A stretch of 64,000 nucleotides of DNA from Phallus indusiatus (GCA_027605045.1 JAQFWX010000023.1:310001-374000), one strand, 5' to 3'; positions 30,761 to 43,727 are shown, counted from the stretch's first letter. Made by a program: numbers and translations. Notes: generated from the sequence alone by a model not told the origin.

Positions 30761-30840
30761 TGTTAGGGCTACTCAGCTCAGGCTAGAGGGAGGGGATCCT
30801 AAGAGAACAAGCTTAGGGACCCTCACTCTAGGTACAGCTA
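30761..30840 (+). mobile_element. Truncated family B LTR (B1)
   Basis: 80 bp matching the beginning of the 399 bp family B LTRs (TGTTAGGGCTACTCAGCTCA ... CTAGGTACAGCTA). It is cut off at the TA where the Tc1-like element begins. No 3' part was found after that element. Confidence 0.7.
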
Positions 30841-32400
30841 CAGTGACGCGCAAAACTGTTCACGCGCTTCCCACTTTTCATGCGCAACACGAATAACTAA
30901 TTAAATAAAATAGTAAAAATTCTGAAAATATTTGTGTGTATAGTTTAATATAATATCTAAATTGTTCAATATTTGTGCTAAGTATGAAAATCAGCGGTGC
31001 TCAAGATATTTGCATTTTTCTGGTACAGGTTCATATGAACAGTTTTGCACACAGTGTGGAAAAGTAGCAAATACATATATTCCAAACCTATTTCTGTGTC
31101 TCATGAGTCTAAAAAAATTATATATTGCTGATATATGTTATAATAATCTATTTCTATGATATCCATTGCCATTATTTTGTCCTGAGGCTAATTATGAAAT
31201 GTTTGTGGAGACCATGCCCAGAGAGTGTCTTTACTATGCCATCATATGATTTTTCAGAAACAAAATGACATTTAATGATTGGAATATATTTTAATATGTT
31301 AAATAATATATTAAGAATGCTTTTTGGTGAATATCATTGATCAGTTTTGTTGTTTTCATGTTAGCTACACTGTCAAAAGGTCTTGTTTTAGTACTGTTCT
31401 CCAGGCTCTTGGAAGTTTTTCTTCTTTGATAAAACTACTATGATAGTTGGAAAAATATGTGTTAATTATCATAAGAATGACATCTGTATGAGTATCCTTA
31501 TGGTTTGGGCATGAACCAGGTTTTGCTGAGTATGCCAGCCCAGCTGGAGACCGGAATAATCCAGAAATACATGGCATTGAGTTGTTAGAAACTATGAGTA
31601 CCTGGTCCTCAGAATACTTTTTAAAATATTTAAAAATATTGAAGCACTTTCATCCATTTCTAACACCCCCTCTAGTCAAGCAGGAATCATGTCAATTTCT
31701 GTGAGTAACCACCGAAGTTAAATGTTCCTCCCAGCCCATAAAAAACTGAAATCATCGTCAAACTACTTGTTATTAATTGAAGTATATTAATATAAACTGG
31801 AATACAACATTACTTTCAACATAATTAACATCAGGATGTCTTAATATAAAAAATGGTGTGCATACAAGGAGGGCAACATGCACTAAACACCATACAGTAA
31901 TCCTCAGCATGAATTTTATTGAATAATAATTGCTCAAAACTTTATAAAGGAGTAAAATAAACATCTTTCATTAAGTTACCATAGCCTGAAAACTGATAGG
32001 AGTCTGGAAAAAAGGACAGAGCAGTTCTGTAGAAGAATGAAGTTTTGGCAATGATAAAACTATATATTTACGTTATGGTTAGCATTGAAAATATTCATTC
32101 AATATATAATATTATGTTACAAGATTATCAAAGCTGGTATTCTATAACAATTGTGGAGATAATTATATTTTTTCACTATTTTGACCCCTCGTGCAAAACT
32201 GTTCATATGAACCTGTACCAGAAAAATGCAAATAATTTGAGCACCGCTGATTTTCACACTTAGCACAAATATTGAACAATTTAGATATTATATCAAACTA
32301 TATACACAAATATTTTCAGAATTTTTACTATTTTATTTAATTAGTTATTCGTGTTGCGCATGAAAAGTGGGAAGCGCGTGAACAGTTTTGCGCGTCACTG
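30841..32400. mobile_element. Non-autonomous Tc1/mariner-like element with long inverted repeats
   Basis: 1,560 bp. The ends are perfect inverted copies starting CAGTGACGCGCAAAACTGTT, and the inverted match extends about 210 bp with few mismatches (30,841-31,053 against 32,188-32,400). It is flanked by TA on both sides (30,839-30,840 and 32,401-32,402). CAGTG ends with TA duplication point to the Tc1/mariner/pogo group. The interior is AT-rich with no transposase frame, so it depends on a helper in trans. Confidence 0.85.
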
Positions 32401-32647
32401 TATATAGCCTGAGTTTGTTTCTTACCAGTTTATAGGCATTTTTGAGTGTTTTTCGAGCTAAAAAGGGCGACCGCGCTCACTTCAATGACTCCGGATGCGA
32501 TGAGGAGGATAGGGACTTGAGCGATCGGCTTTTCAAGAAACTTCAAAGTCTACAAGAAGAAAATGATGAAGTTGATCAAGAATATGAAATGGATGAAGAC
32601 GCCACCCATCAGCAGCTCCTTGAACAGGAGATAGACGAACTAGATGC

Positions 32648-33046
32648 TGTTAGGGCTACTCAGCTCACACTAGAGGGAGGGGATCCTAAGAGAAATATAT
32701 TGGGGAGAACTAACTACTCACCTAGAGGGAGGGGATCCTAAGAGAACAAGCTTAGGGACCCTCACTCTAGGGACAGCGACTATATACATGAAAAACGATA
32801 GCGCGGCGTGCGGCCCTGACACAGCTAAGTGCCAGACGCCCAAACCGAACATAAGCGACGTGACGCCGTAGGCGTCACGCCGGGTACGAGCGCGCGACGC
32901 GCGCAAGTAGAGAAAGTGGAATAGAGACAGAGGGAGCAAACGGAGGGTGGAGATAATATATGGGAAATATAAATAAAGTAGAGGGGAATATATACCGATG
33001 ATAATAAATGAGGAAAAATGAGGGGACGCGGTAGCGTACCCTGACA
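32648..33046 (-). mobile_element. Solo LTR, family B (B2), in hAT exon
   Basis: 399 bp, TGTTAGGGCTACTCAGCTCA ... GTAGCGTACCCTGACA as written on the plus strand, TSD GATGC (32,643-32,647 and 33,047-33,051). The sense orientation is minus, judged from element Z, where the same LTR precedes a primer site. Removal rejoins ELDA to ESVRAVPP in the transposase frame. Confidence 0.92.
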
Positions 33047-33877
33047 GATGCAGAATCAGTCAGAGCGGTGCCTCCTTTGACATCTGGGAAGAAGTACGAA
33101 GCGCAATTCGTGTTATCCAAGGTATGTACGATATTTATGCTAGTTTTTATGCTATTAACATCATCCTAGGCTACAGGCCTTTCCAAACGTGTCTCAATGT
33201 CAGACACTGTGCAAACAGCATTCTATGACTGCTGCGAATATGTCGAAGTCAAGCCCCTGATGCTCAAGCGTCCCGTTGCCACGCGATGGAATACACATTT
33301 CGAATGTCTGGAACGCCATCTTCAACAAAAACCAGCTGTCATCCGTCTTTGTGATTGCCCGACCTACGCCAAGTTCAACCTTGACAAATATGCCCTTGCA
33401 GACATTGAATGGGAAATACTCGACCAGCTTAAACCCGTATTAGAGGTAGTATTATTTCTTTCTTTTCAGCTAGCATTGTTGATCTATTTTAATAGCTTTT
33501 TCAGCGCATTACCAAACATATATCTCAAAGTGGGACGGTATTGGTTCACCAAGTCTTACCAATCATCGACAAACTTACCGGTGACCTTGAAGACATTCTT
33601 CAAGATGAATCAGTGCACATTTCCATCCGTCATGGTGCGAAAAGGGCACTAGCAATCCTTGATAAATATTACGCAAAGACCGATGAATCTTACATGTATC
33701 GGGCCGCCATGAGTAAGTCTCTATTTATGCAACTTTAATGATACAATAAAGAACTTTTTCAGTTCTGCATCCTCGTTACAAGACTGATTACTTTCGGAGT
33801 AGCGAATGGGATCAGAGCTGGATAGATGAAGCCGTCAATATTACGAAGCAGCTGTGGTAATCGTATAAAAGTCAAGA

Positions 33878-34141
33878 TGTAACGTTTCGTTACAGTTTAC
33901 GATTAGCCCGGTTCTTACGGACTCACAACAAACAGTGTAAAGCTGTATATTTGCAAGTGCAGGTAAGAAAGGCTGCCGGCGCCTTTACCGTTACGCGGTA
34001 TTTACTGGTGTGACGGCGCCTATGTACATTACATAATACTAGGTACTTGTGCAGACGACGATCGTCTGCATACAATTGTATGTATATACGAATATGTACT
34101 ATGGTTAATAGTAGTCCGCTGCTCATAGCGGAACCGTTACA
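33878..34141 (-). repeat. Ty3-A copy 2, 3' LTR
   Basis: 264 bp, reverse complement of the copy 1 LTRs, with no difference seen by eye. Bordered inside by the polypurine tract (TCCTCCCCCGC on the plus strand, 34,142-34,152). Confidence 0.95.
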
Positions 34142-34194
34142 TCCTCCCCCGCTGACTTGAGCGTCAAGTCAATACATGATACGACGAGTGAGTC

Positions 34195-36002
34195 TCAGTC
34201 GTCCGCGGTATAATCCATGGCCATCTCAATATCACCTTGAGGGCCTGCTCCTGGTCTATCCAGGACCTCGTATTGATCGGGGTCGATCACGAGTTCTTTC
34301 TCAGCGATTTCTGCTGGGAGTGGTGCTTTCGCCGAGGGAGGCGAGTTAGCGGTGGACTCCACATAAGGAGTCTCCTTCGAAGGTCCAGCAATAGGAGCTG
34401 CAGGGGCGGCGTCACGACGATTGTTGCGACGTCGTCTTCGATACTGACGCCCTGGTAGCAGCGACGAGACGGTGGGTTGAGATTCTCGCCACTTCACGGC
34501 GATGGCGTTGCTGTTAGTGTGTGATCGCCACCGCTCAAATAGTGGTCCCAATCGAGTTTCGATTAGTCGGGTATTCACACAGTTATATCGCAGCATCCCG
34601 ACAACTTCTTCCTTGGTGGGAATGTTACCCTGGGGCAGGGTATATGCTCGACGCCATCCTTCGATTATGGATGGGGAGTTATTCACCGTCTTGTCGGCGT
34701 TGATGCCAGCGGCGTTGAGCCAGGTGGATAGTCCAGGCTCGGTACATATCTCCGCTACAATGGGGAATACAGTCTTCCTTGTTTCCCGATTCGGGAATAT
34801 TTTTCGAAGCCACGCTACGACTTCAACATCGCTGATATTCAGCGATCCTGATGGTTCAACCCTTATATAAAAGGGTACGGAGGCGGGGTCCTTATACCAC
34901 GTCTCATAGAGGCGACCCGTTTCCAGGTCCATTTGCCCTTCTGTTGGGTATGGAAAAGCTTCAGGGCGCTCCCCGATAGTGAGGCGAGCGTAGTCTCGCT
35001 CTTTCTTCTTTCTATTGATGAACATCATGCCTACGTCCCAGGCAAGTCTAATGCGCGCGTGCATTGCAACCTTTTGAGGTGTGTCCAATATGGGTGGTTT
35101 CTTCCAGATCTGCTTCCCCTGGAGTACGAACGAGGGGTCATCCAGTGGACACATCATGTACCACGCGAGTGGGTCGGGAACTGGCCCAGGTACAGGGGTT
35201 TTCCCTGCTCGAGACGCTGTGGGGTCGTGGCCTTGCATAAAGCGGGCCACGTATCGCGGTACTTGGCCTGGTTGGAGATACGGGGAGTTCCTGGGAACTC
35301 AGCGAGGACTTTCTCAGCGAGTTGTCGCCGAGACAATAATGACTCCTCTTCAGGGTCCAGCCTGTCCATCAGGCCGAAATCATCCCCAGAGTGGGGAGGA
35401 ACGGGTTGACCGTTGGAGTCGAGTACCGACTCGTCATTGTAGGAGTCCGCCCAATCGTGGTCGTCTAGATCATCGTCGTCGTCGTCGTCGTACGCGTCGA
35501 ATCCTACGGGCCCATGATTCGTGGGGCCCTTGGCCTCTGACCGAGGTCGTTTCCTAGATGACACAGGCGATGCTGCCTGTGGGGCTTGCTTCAACTTGTC
35601 CTCGAGTTCCCGTATACGATCTCGAAGGTCGTCCTCTCGTCTCTCAACGTCCTTGAGTTCTTGGACGGTCTGGTCGGCGTAGTCGTTAGCGTCTTCAAGG
35701 CGCTTTCGTAAATCATCCCACTCTTTTTGCAGGAACGGGAATGCCTCGAGTAGGCACTCTTTGACGTCTTTCTCGTCAAGAACAATGGTACGCTTGCTTG
35801 CAGCGGTACTAATGTGCGAGATATACTCATCGCAGTGGGTACATTTCCCACTTTCGTGGGTGATGGCTACGCAGCCAGGCATGGAATCCATACTCCATTC
35901 TTTTTGTGCTTCAAGCAACGCTTGCTTGATATCGTCAAATCGTCCCTTGCGGGTCGAGGGCTTCGTAGATGAAGAGGTAGGTCGTGAAGGTTCTGCAGAC
36001 AT
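34195..36002 (-). pseudogene. Ty3-A copy 2 ORF3, one frameshift
   Basis: Equivalent of copy 1 ORF3. The frame breaks near 35,240, where a run of four T (sense) in copy 1 (28,767-28,770) is three here. It is otherwise the same as copy 1 in both translated halves (34,195-35,250 and 35,154-36,002 overlap the break). Confidence 0.9.
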
Positions 36003-36140
36003 CGTTGACGGTGCTCAGGTGGCTGAGACGGGGTCGTAAGAAAGAGTATTTATTTACTCTTGTATCAGAGTAGCGCCCGAGTAGGATTTTCTCGTGGCTG
36101 TTGTGCCGCCGGGGCACGGGGCAGATCTGCTTGCAGATCC

Positions 36141-39100
36141 TCATTTACGCGTCGTGCGGAGACGCGGCAATTTCCCTAATTGGGTAACCCCGCGTAATTG
36201 GAGATACTCATCCAATGCCTGCAAGTCTTTGCAGTGTTCGTACGGCTCCCAGGTCGTATCGCCTAGCGTCCATTGCACTAGGAACTCGATGTCCGTGTCT
36301 TTAGACCCAGTCCAGCGATGGGCTAGTAGTTCATCTACATGCCATTCGGCATTGTCCGGTTGTCCAAAGTCGTACGCCGTTAATGACTCACGACGTGGAA
36401 ATCTATCGTCATCATTGGCGATATGTGGTTTCACTAAGTCCACGTGGAATATTGGATTTATCCTACGCTTCTTCAACTCGTCAGGCAAGTCGAGTTTGAC
36501 GTTAATATTGTCTTTGACTGACAATACTTTGTAAGGACCGACGTAACGCGGTACCAACTTACTGGATCTACCCTTTGGTAGAGATATGTTCTTCGTAGAA
36601 AGGTACACGAGGTCACCCTCTTTGTAAACAGGCGCATCTCGTCTGTGGGTGTTCGCGTGCATGGTTTGTTTCACGCGACTCGCGATTATGGCATCGTGTG
36701 CGGCCATAAGATTCCATTTCGCTTGTAATGCGAATTGCTTCACACCATTGAACTTGGTGTCTGTGTTGAGCTGTCGCCCTAGTGCAGGGGTGTATCCGTA
36801 GTTAAGTTCGAATGGCGTGAACTTAGTCGTTTCACTCGTGCTACTGTTCAGTGCGAATTCCGCCATCGGGATACGTTCAGCCCAATCCTTTTGGTCGTTA
36901 TCTATTATAGAACGTAATACTTGTCCTATGGAGCGGTTCGCCCGCTCTGTTGCTCCATCCGTCTGTGGATGGAATGAAGTGGACATGAGGAGTTTTGTCC
37001 CTATTAGCCGCTGTAGTTCTTTCCAGAACTTCGCGGTGAATCTGGTATCTCTATCACTGACGATAGAAGCTGGCACGCCATGATGCCTAACTACACCTTC
37101 GAAGTACAGGTGTGCTGCGCTTTTCGCAGTTAGCTTCGTGGTGGTGGGCATGAGTCTCACCATTGACGTCAATCTGTCAATTATGACTAGTAAGAAGTCA
37201 TGTCCTTTCGATACTGGTAACGGGCCTATAAAGTCCATTCCGACTGATTCCCATGGTTTATTGGGAATGGGTAGCGTCTTCAGCAGACCGCTAGGATGTC
37301 TATTGTCATCCTTATTCGTTTGACATTTACCGCACGATTTGCAGTATTCATCGATGTCCTCTGCCATCGTTCTCCACCAATACACTTGTCTAATGTATTG
37401 CGACGTTTTATAGCGTCCGAAGTGTCCCACAATTTCGTGTGCTTCACTAATGATGATCTCTACCAGCTTCCTCCCCTGGTAAAATAAGTGATGGGGTATG
37501 CAGACCACGTCACGGGAGAACTGATTCTTCGTGTACAGTAGCTGGTTTTTCATCCCAAACCCTTTGTATGCATCAGGGTTTTCTAACACTTTCTTCAGTG
37601 TTGTGTCGTCCTTATAGCCGCTCTTTATCAGATCAGCTAATCCTTCAAAGCCTTCAATCTTGGCTTTAAGCGTTTTACCGCTATGTTGCGCTGTGACTGC
37701 CAGTACGTCTTCGTCGTCTGTATCCACTTCTTCAATGGACGCTGGTCGTTGTTCAATGGATGCTTGTTCAGCCGTCTGTTGTTGGACTCTAGCTTTCGCC
37801 CGAGTTTTAATGCGTCTCGCCGCACTGATTCTGAGTTCACTTTTCCTTTCAGGAGGTAGCTGATCCCCTGTTGGATCTAGTTTTACGTCGATGTTGACGT
37901 AGTTCTCAGGTGGGTGTATCTCGTTAGGTAGGTCATCCTCGAAATATCTCGAGAGTCCATCTGCGACCGTGTTGGTCTCACCTTTAATGTGAATCGTTTC
38001 GTAGTCGAAACGAGAGAGATACTCGTACCATCTCGCCTGTCTAGGCGACATACGGGGCTGTGTCTTGAAGTGTTTCAAGGCCTCGTTGTCCGTTACTAGG
38101 GTGAATTTACGACCTAGTAGTTTGTCTTCCCACTTATTCAGTGCTTCAAGTACTGCAATGAGCTCGTGCTCATGAGTCCGGTAGTTGTACTGTGCCGGAG
38201 TGAATTTCTTAGACATAAACCCTGCGGGTCTGCAGGTTTGCCAACTTGCGCCTTGACCATAGTACGCACCGACGCCACACTTGGATCCATCGGTTACAAG
38301 CCAGATTGGCTCGTCGCTATCAGGATTGATAGGTTTAAGAACTGGGCGTTCTTCGTCAACGCTTTGATTGCGTTGAAACAGCGTTCTAGTGCCGGTGTCC
38401 ACTCGAATTGCCTGTTGTTGTGGGTACATCCCGACAATGGGGAAGTGTAAGTAGCGACTCCCGGAAGGTAGGCGGCAACATATTGCACCAGCCCTAAGAA
38501 CTTCTGAACGTCGTTGAACGTACGTGGGGTTCTCCAATCGCGAATTTTATCCATCTTATCCATATCTGGGTGGATACCATCGTCGTCGATGATGTGTCCT
38601 AGGCACTCCAATCGTTTGGAGTATAAGTCAACTTTCTTCTGACTTAGGTAAAGTTGTTCCTTCCTCAATCTCGAGAAGGCAATCTCCAGATGTTCCTGGT
38701 GTTGTTGGATCGTCATTGAGTAGACGAACACGTCGTCGATGTACGAGTGTATGTTTCTTCCGATGTGGTCCCGGAATATATGGGTCATCAATCTCTGGAA
38801 TGTCGAAGGCGCGTTGCAATCACCTTGTTGCATAACATGGCTTTTAAAAGTGCCATATATCGTCGAGAACGTGGTCTTATCCACGTCTTCCGGAGCAATT
38901 CTGACTTGCTCGTAAGCTTCCGTTAGGTCAATTTTCGACCTATACTTGTGTCTCGCCACGTCTTGGCGAATGGTCTCCTGGTCTGGAAACGGGGTCACGT
39001 CTTTCAACGTATTATCATTCTGCTGACGCAGGTCAAATACCGTGCGTAGTCCTGATAATGCCTTTTTAAACAGGCATAGCATAGGGATGGCTTGCTGTGC

Positions 39101-39327
39101 GACAGTCGGTTCCCACCAACCTGCTTGCGTGTAGCGCTCTATTTTTCAGCCAGCAGTGGCTTGAGGGCGTCTGGGCACTTCGGTAGTCTGTACCGGATAA
39201 CCTTGTTAGGTTCTATTAATGGGATATGATGATTTACATCCCTAAATGGAGGGAGTCTATTCGGCACTGGCCCGAATAAGTCGCTGTACTCCTCCTTCCA
39301 GTACTCGCGTAGCGGGTAGGTTCTCAT
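36141..39327 (-). pseudogene. pol: Ty3-A copy 2 pol, two frameshifts
   Basis: Same RT, RNase H, integrase and chromodomain as copy 1. Breaks: six A become five (near 39,145, before RT) and four C become three (near 38,345, before RNase H). All catalytic residues are still encoded. No substitution was noticed. Confidence 0.9.
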
Positions 39328-39988
39328 CCTTAAGTTCCGGTACTCGGATCTTCCGTCTCACTGCTACTGCGTTAGACGTAGTAGTTATGGGGCGTGCTGA
39401 TGCTATGGCTAAGCTTCCACTTAACTCGGTGGGCTCGTCCGTGGTGTTAGGTATTTCAGTGAACCGTTCCACTGGAGTGATTACTCCTCCATCCCGGGTG
39501 ATTATCCCGTTGCCAAAGTCCAGGCAGATGTCATACCTTTTCAGGAATGGTACGCCAATTATGACGTCGTAGTAGTCAATATTGACTATATCAAAGTATT
39601 CTAACACACTAATATCCCCAAATTCTATTCGGGTATACGTTCCGTACTGTATTACGGACTTACTTCCTTTCACTGCGAGCTGCAGTGATACTGGCTTATC
39701 CAGTTTGAATGTCTTCGCTCCAGTCGTGAGCGAGAATGATGGTGACATTATCATGCCTTGACATCCACTGTCAATCAAACAATGCGCTAATTGGCCGTTT
39801 ACGAGCCAGTAACCCTCTAGAGGTCTTATTGATTCTTTATCACGCTTTGGAGCCCTTGACTTAGGTCTCATCGTGTGGTCATACAGGGGTTCTTCCTGTG
39901 ACTTAATCGTCCCAATGGTGGACGAGCCTTGTTTGATAACAAGTAGTCTTCTTTCATCATAACCGTGATCTTCGGTTATCACCATCAT
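39257..39988 (-). CDS. Ty3-A copy 2 protease ORF
   Basis: Intact 243 aa frame with the same translation as copy 1 (CLIDSGCQG active site). It is the only undamaged ORF of copy 2. Confidence 0.85.
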   Translation of the reverse strand: MMVITEDHGYDERRLLVIKQGSSTIGTIKSQEEPLYDHTMRPKSRAPKRDKESIRPLEGYWLVNGQLAHCLIDSGCQGMIMSPSFSLTTGAKTFKLDKPVSLQLAVKGSKSVIQYGTYTRIEFGDISVLEYFDIVNIDYYDVIIGVPFLKRYDICLDFGNGIITRDGGVITPVERFTEIPNTTDEPTELSGSLAIASARPITTTSNAVAVRRKIRVPELKDENLPATRVLEGGVQRLIRASAE

Positions 39989-39996
39989 GTATGCGC

Positions 39997-42634
39997 CTAC
40001 TGCGTCTTCATTCTCGTCCCACTCATAGTGGTCCCCTCCCCGTAGTCCGCTGCTTCCGCGGTGTCTTGACCTTGTTCAGCGTCATCATACTGTGGGGATT
40101 CCTCCACCTCTAGTATGTTAACTCCCGTTTCTTCCTCTATAATTGCGTCGAGCAGCTCGTCCGCATCGTCTTCATCTTCCTCCTCAACGTGCATTACGTT
40201 GGCACGTACCTGTCCCTTTCTAGGGCATTGTGGTCTTAGGTGGCCAGTCTGTCCACATTCATAGCACTTCAGTACAGTGCTACTGCTTCGGGCTTGCGTT
40301 CCTGAGCTGACTGGTCGAGTTGTCGTGGTAGTCGACACTCTCGCCGGCTTAATCGCACTGCTCGTCGCTGGTCTTACAGCTAGCGCGTTGCTAGTTGTGG
40401 TCGTACGGGGAATAGTCCTCGTGGGTATACCGCTTGGTTTGATTTTAGCGCGGTAGTTGTTCTCTTGAGCTTGTCTGGCCAAGCTTGAATGGGTACCCGT
40501 TGATTTTACGGGTGTCTGACGTTGAGCTAGTATTGACTTATTATAGTCCCATGCTTGCTCTATGTCGTTCGCGGCTATGTACAGCCGTCGAATTGATGAG
40601 TTTTCGGCCAGGAATCCCCTCTTGGTGACTTCACTGCGAATTCTCTCATCAAGTCCTTCTAAGAACTTTCGTTTGAAGGTGTATCTGTCCGGTGGATGGA
40701 CTAGACGTGCTGCGAATTTCAGCAGTTCACTCATGTACCGGTGTACACTCCTTGCACCTTGCTTCGCGTGATCGAAGTTATGTGCAGACTGGTTCTTGCT
40801 TGTAGGTGACAAGAACATATTGTGCATCCTTCGGAACAGTCTTACCAAGTCCCAACCCTTGGTTGAACGACCTCCTCGTTCTACGTGCTCCACGAACCAT
40901 TCGTGTGCCTCTCCATCTAGTCGCATACCGACTACGGCTATATGTGCTTCGACGTACGCTGCGCCGAGTAGGTTATTTAGCCTCAACCATCTGAGGATAG
41001 AGGTCACGAACTTCTCAAAGTCTTCAGGCTTTGATGATCCGCTATACATAACGGATAATGGCATCTTTGCACCCGCTTTCGCAAGTGGGGACGCTGATAC
41101 TACTACATCCTTGCACTCCTCTAGTGCTTCTTGCACCATGACAATTATCCCCTCGTCTTCCCGAACTCTTCTAAACCTCTTCGTGGGTTTATGTCTATCT
41201 TCTCGGTCGTCAAATGGGGTTTCCCTCATTTCACGTTCGAAGTATCCGCGATCATACGCTTCTTCTTCGTCGTCTGACGAGTCCTCGTCATCATAGTATT
41301 TGGGCATGAAGGGCCCAGCGTTACTCTCCGGTATATCTCGGAGGTCTTCTCTCATTTGCTCGTACTGATCCCTGGCAGATGTTGCTCTTCTTCTGGGTAC
41401 AACCGGTGCTCTGGTTGTCGGGGACGTTGCAGGAGCGTGTGCTTGACCGGCGTTTGTTGGTGGACCAGGATGTACTGTTGACGGTCCTGGTTGCGCTGCA
41501 GTCTGAGCGGGCGCCGAGCGATTAGGGAGGTCTTGCTCAAAGATGATGCCAGGTCGTTGGCCAGCTTCCATTTCTCGGTTGCTTTTAGCCAGTTCAGTGC
41601 GTGCTGCTCGCACTTCCTGCAGGTCTTCCTGCATGTCGACATACGGTTCTTGCCTACTAACCTTCCCTTGTAACGCAGTTGTGCGTTTGTCTAATGCTTC
41701 GGAACGTTTTTCCCGTGCCAGTTGTGCTGCCTCAGCGGCCATCCTTTCCAGGTCTTTCGCTGACTCTTCCAGCTCTGCAGCTGAAGGATTACTCTTATCA
41801 CGCGGTCCTTGACCCGCGTTGACTCGTCTGGTAGATTGATCTTCCAGGTAGTCACGAGTTGCCACGAACTCTGGTGGGGTACGTCGGCTGTTTCGACGTG
41901 ATCTATCCAGCTCAGCTCGTCCTCTCTCTATCTCTGCGGCTGCGTCATCTGCTGCTCGCGTGGGTCTGATGGGCGTGCTGGTCGCTGCTGGTTGTGCAGA
42001 AGGTAGGTCCTGTAACACTGAATGTAGTGTTTCCGCGTGTACCGCGTACTGTTGTGTGGGTTGACGTGTTATACCGGGGTCGGTGCTGCCGATGGAGCTC
42101 TGGGTGTCGCTGGCAATGCTGGCGTGTTTGCCATTGTCTTGACCGTCGCTTGCGCGTTGTCCATTACTGGAGCCAGTATTGTCGTGCTGGTTCTATTGTC
42201 GTCTCGTGCACGACCTTTCCCTTTCACCGTTGTCCACGGTTCTTCTTCATCGGGTATTACGGCTGCATCTAGTCGTACTAACATATCACCGACGTCTTGT
42301 CCCGGTGTATCACCTCTTACGAGGTCATGAATCATCCTTTTGCGTCCTCAATCATCTTACGTGGTAGGACTACCTCGTCTTTTCCGAGGTTGGACTTATG
42401 AGATCTGGTTGATTTCACTGATTCACCTGATTCGCTCCGCGCTGGTGAAGCTTGTCTCGATCCCTGTCTCGATCCTTGTCTAGATCGATTCGCGTGGTCC
42501 GCGACTAGTGTTTCAAACAATGCTGCGTCTATCACAACAGTATCACCTGCTCGTGCAGATGTGGATGGACCGCCTTCGGTAGGTGGTGGTTCGCCTACGT
42601 TCTTTTTTGACTTCTTGTTGCTTTTAGGAGGCAT
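39997..42634 (-). pseudogene. gag: Ty3-A copy 2 gag, two frameshifts
   Basis: The start ATG is at 42,632-42,634. Breaks: five A become four (near 42,338) and five C become four (near 42,078). Downstream of both, the frame is open through the zinc knuckle to the stop, as in copy 1. Confidence 0.9.
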
Positions 42635-42711
42635 ATCCTCTCTCACTATAAACTAGCAAATACGATTGGCGTATTTTGGAAATTGTAACGCCGTTTAGGT
42701 GTTAAAAAAGA

Positions 42712-42975
42712 TGTAACGTTTCGTTACAGTTTACGATTAGCCCGGTTCTTACGGACTCACAACAAACAGTGTAAAGCTGTATATTTGCAAGTGCAGGTAA
42801 GAAAGGCTGCCGGCGCCTTTACCGTTACGCGGTATTTACTGGTGTGACGGCGCCTATGTACATTACATAATACTAGGTACTTGTGCAGACGACGATCGTC
42901 TGCATACAATTGTATGTATATACGAATATGTACTATGGTTAATAGTAGTCCGCTGCTCATAGCGGAACCGTTACA
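42712..42975 (-). repeat. Ty3-A copy 2, 5' LTR
   Basis: 264 bp, identical by eye to the other three Ty3-A LTRs. Confidence 0.95.
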
Positions 42976-43727
42976 CAAGACCACTCACATGTTACTGAGC
43001 AGGTATCATCTGTAAGTAACTCATTCATATTAATCATATCTGACGGTTGAAGATCCTTTAGTTGACAGAATTTGAATGGTTCGAAAAAAAGAAGAAAAAC
43101 TCTGACCCGTCGCCGCTACAAGAAGATGAACTTGCGTCTTACCTTCGTCAAGGGCCCGAATGCAGTTGCTTGATGCCGCTCAGCTACTGGCATGGACAAC
43201 TTGCGTCCCAGTTGGCGTCTCCACAGCTAGTTAGGTTTGCAAAGGATATTCTGAGTTGTCCTGGTATGTGAATCGGTTATTTTCCATTGATCTACATAAT
43301 AACTTCCTACCTAGCAACATCAGTTGATGTTGAAAGATTATTTTCGCTTTCTGGCAAGACAATAAGCCCCGTTTGGAACATACTAAGTGATGAATCTGTC
43401 CAGCACACTATTTTATTAAACTCTTGGTTGAAGATACCACCGCTAAGTGTTCAGGAGGAGTTTATTGATCACTTAGCCAAAGGCTGGAAAAGAGGTAAAA
43501 ATCACCGGGACCATGATTTACAAAAGGAAAGTAATGCAATAGTAGTGTGTGTGTGTGTGTGTGAATCTAATGAGTCCCTGAGGGCCATGCCCTATGTGTC
43601 GGGACTTTTTCTTTTTTGTAATTACATGTTCATATAGTTTTTGTGACTCTGCCTGCTGCATAGGCCTTAAAGGCCATGGGTTAAAGAAAGGGGTGCCGGT
43701 ACTTCTTTGTCTGCCTGTGTTCCCAGC

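Larger units (their letters stand above)
33878..42975 (-). mobile_element. Ty3-A copy 2: inverted, frame-broken by five homopolymer contractions (9,098 bp)
   Basis: TSD CAAGA (33,873-33,877 and 42,976-42,980). It has the same organisation as copy 1 and is exactly 5 bp shorter. The difference is accounted for by single-base losses in homopolymers in gag (two), pol (two) and ORF3 (one). I noticed no substitutions in the translated parts. It is inserted in an intron of the hAT gene, opposite to copy 1, with 3' ends facing each other across 3,747 bp. Confidence 0.95.

Noticed and set aside
43545..43563. GT microsatellite as an independent repeat
   Set aside because: It sits exactly at the SINE end next to the TSD, so it is best read as the SINE tail.
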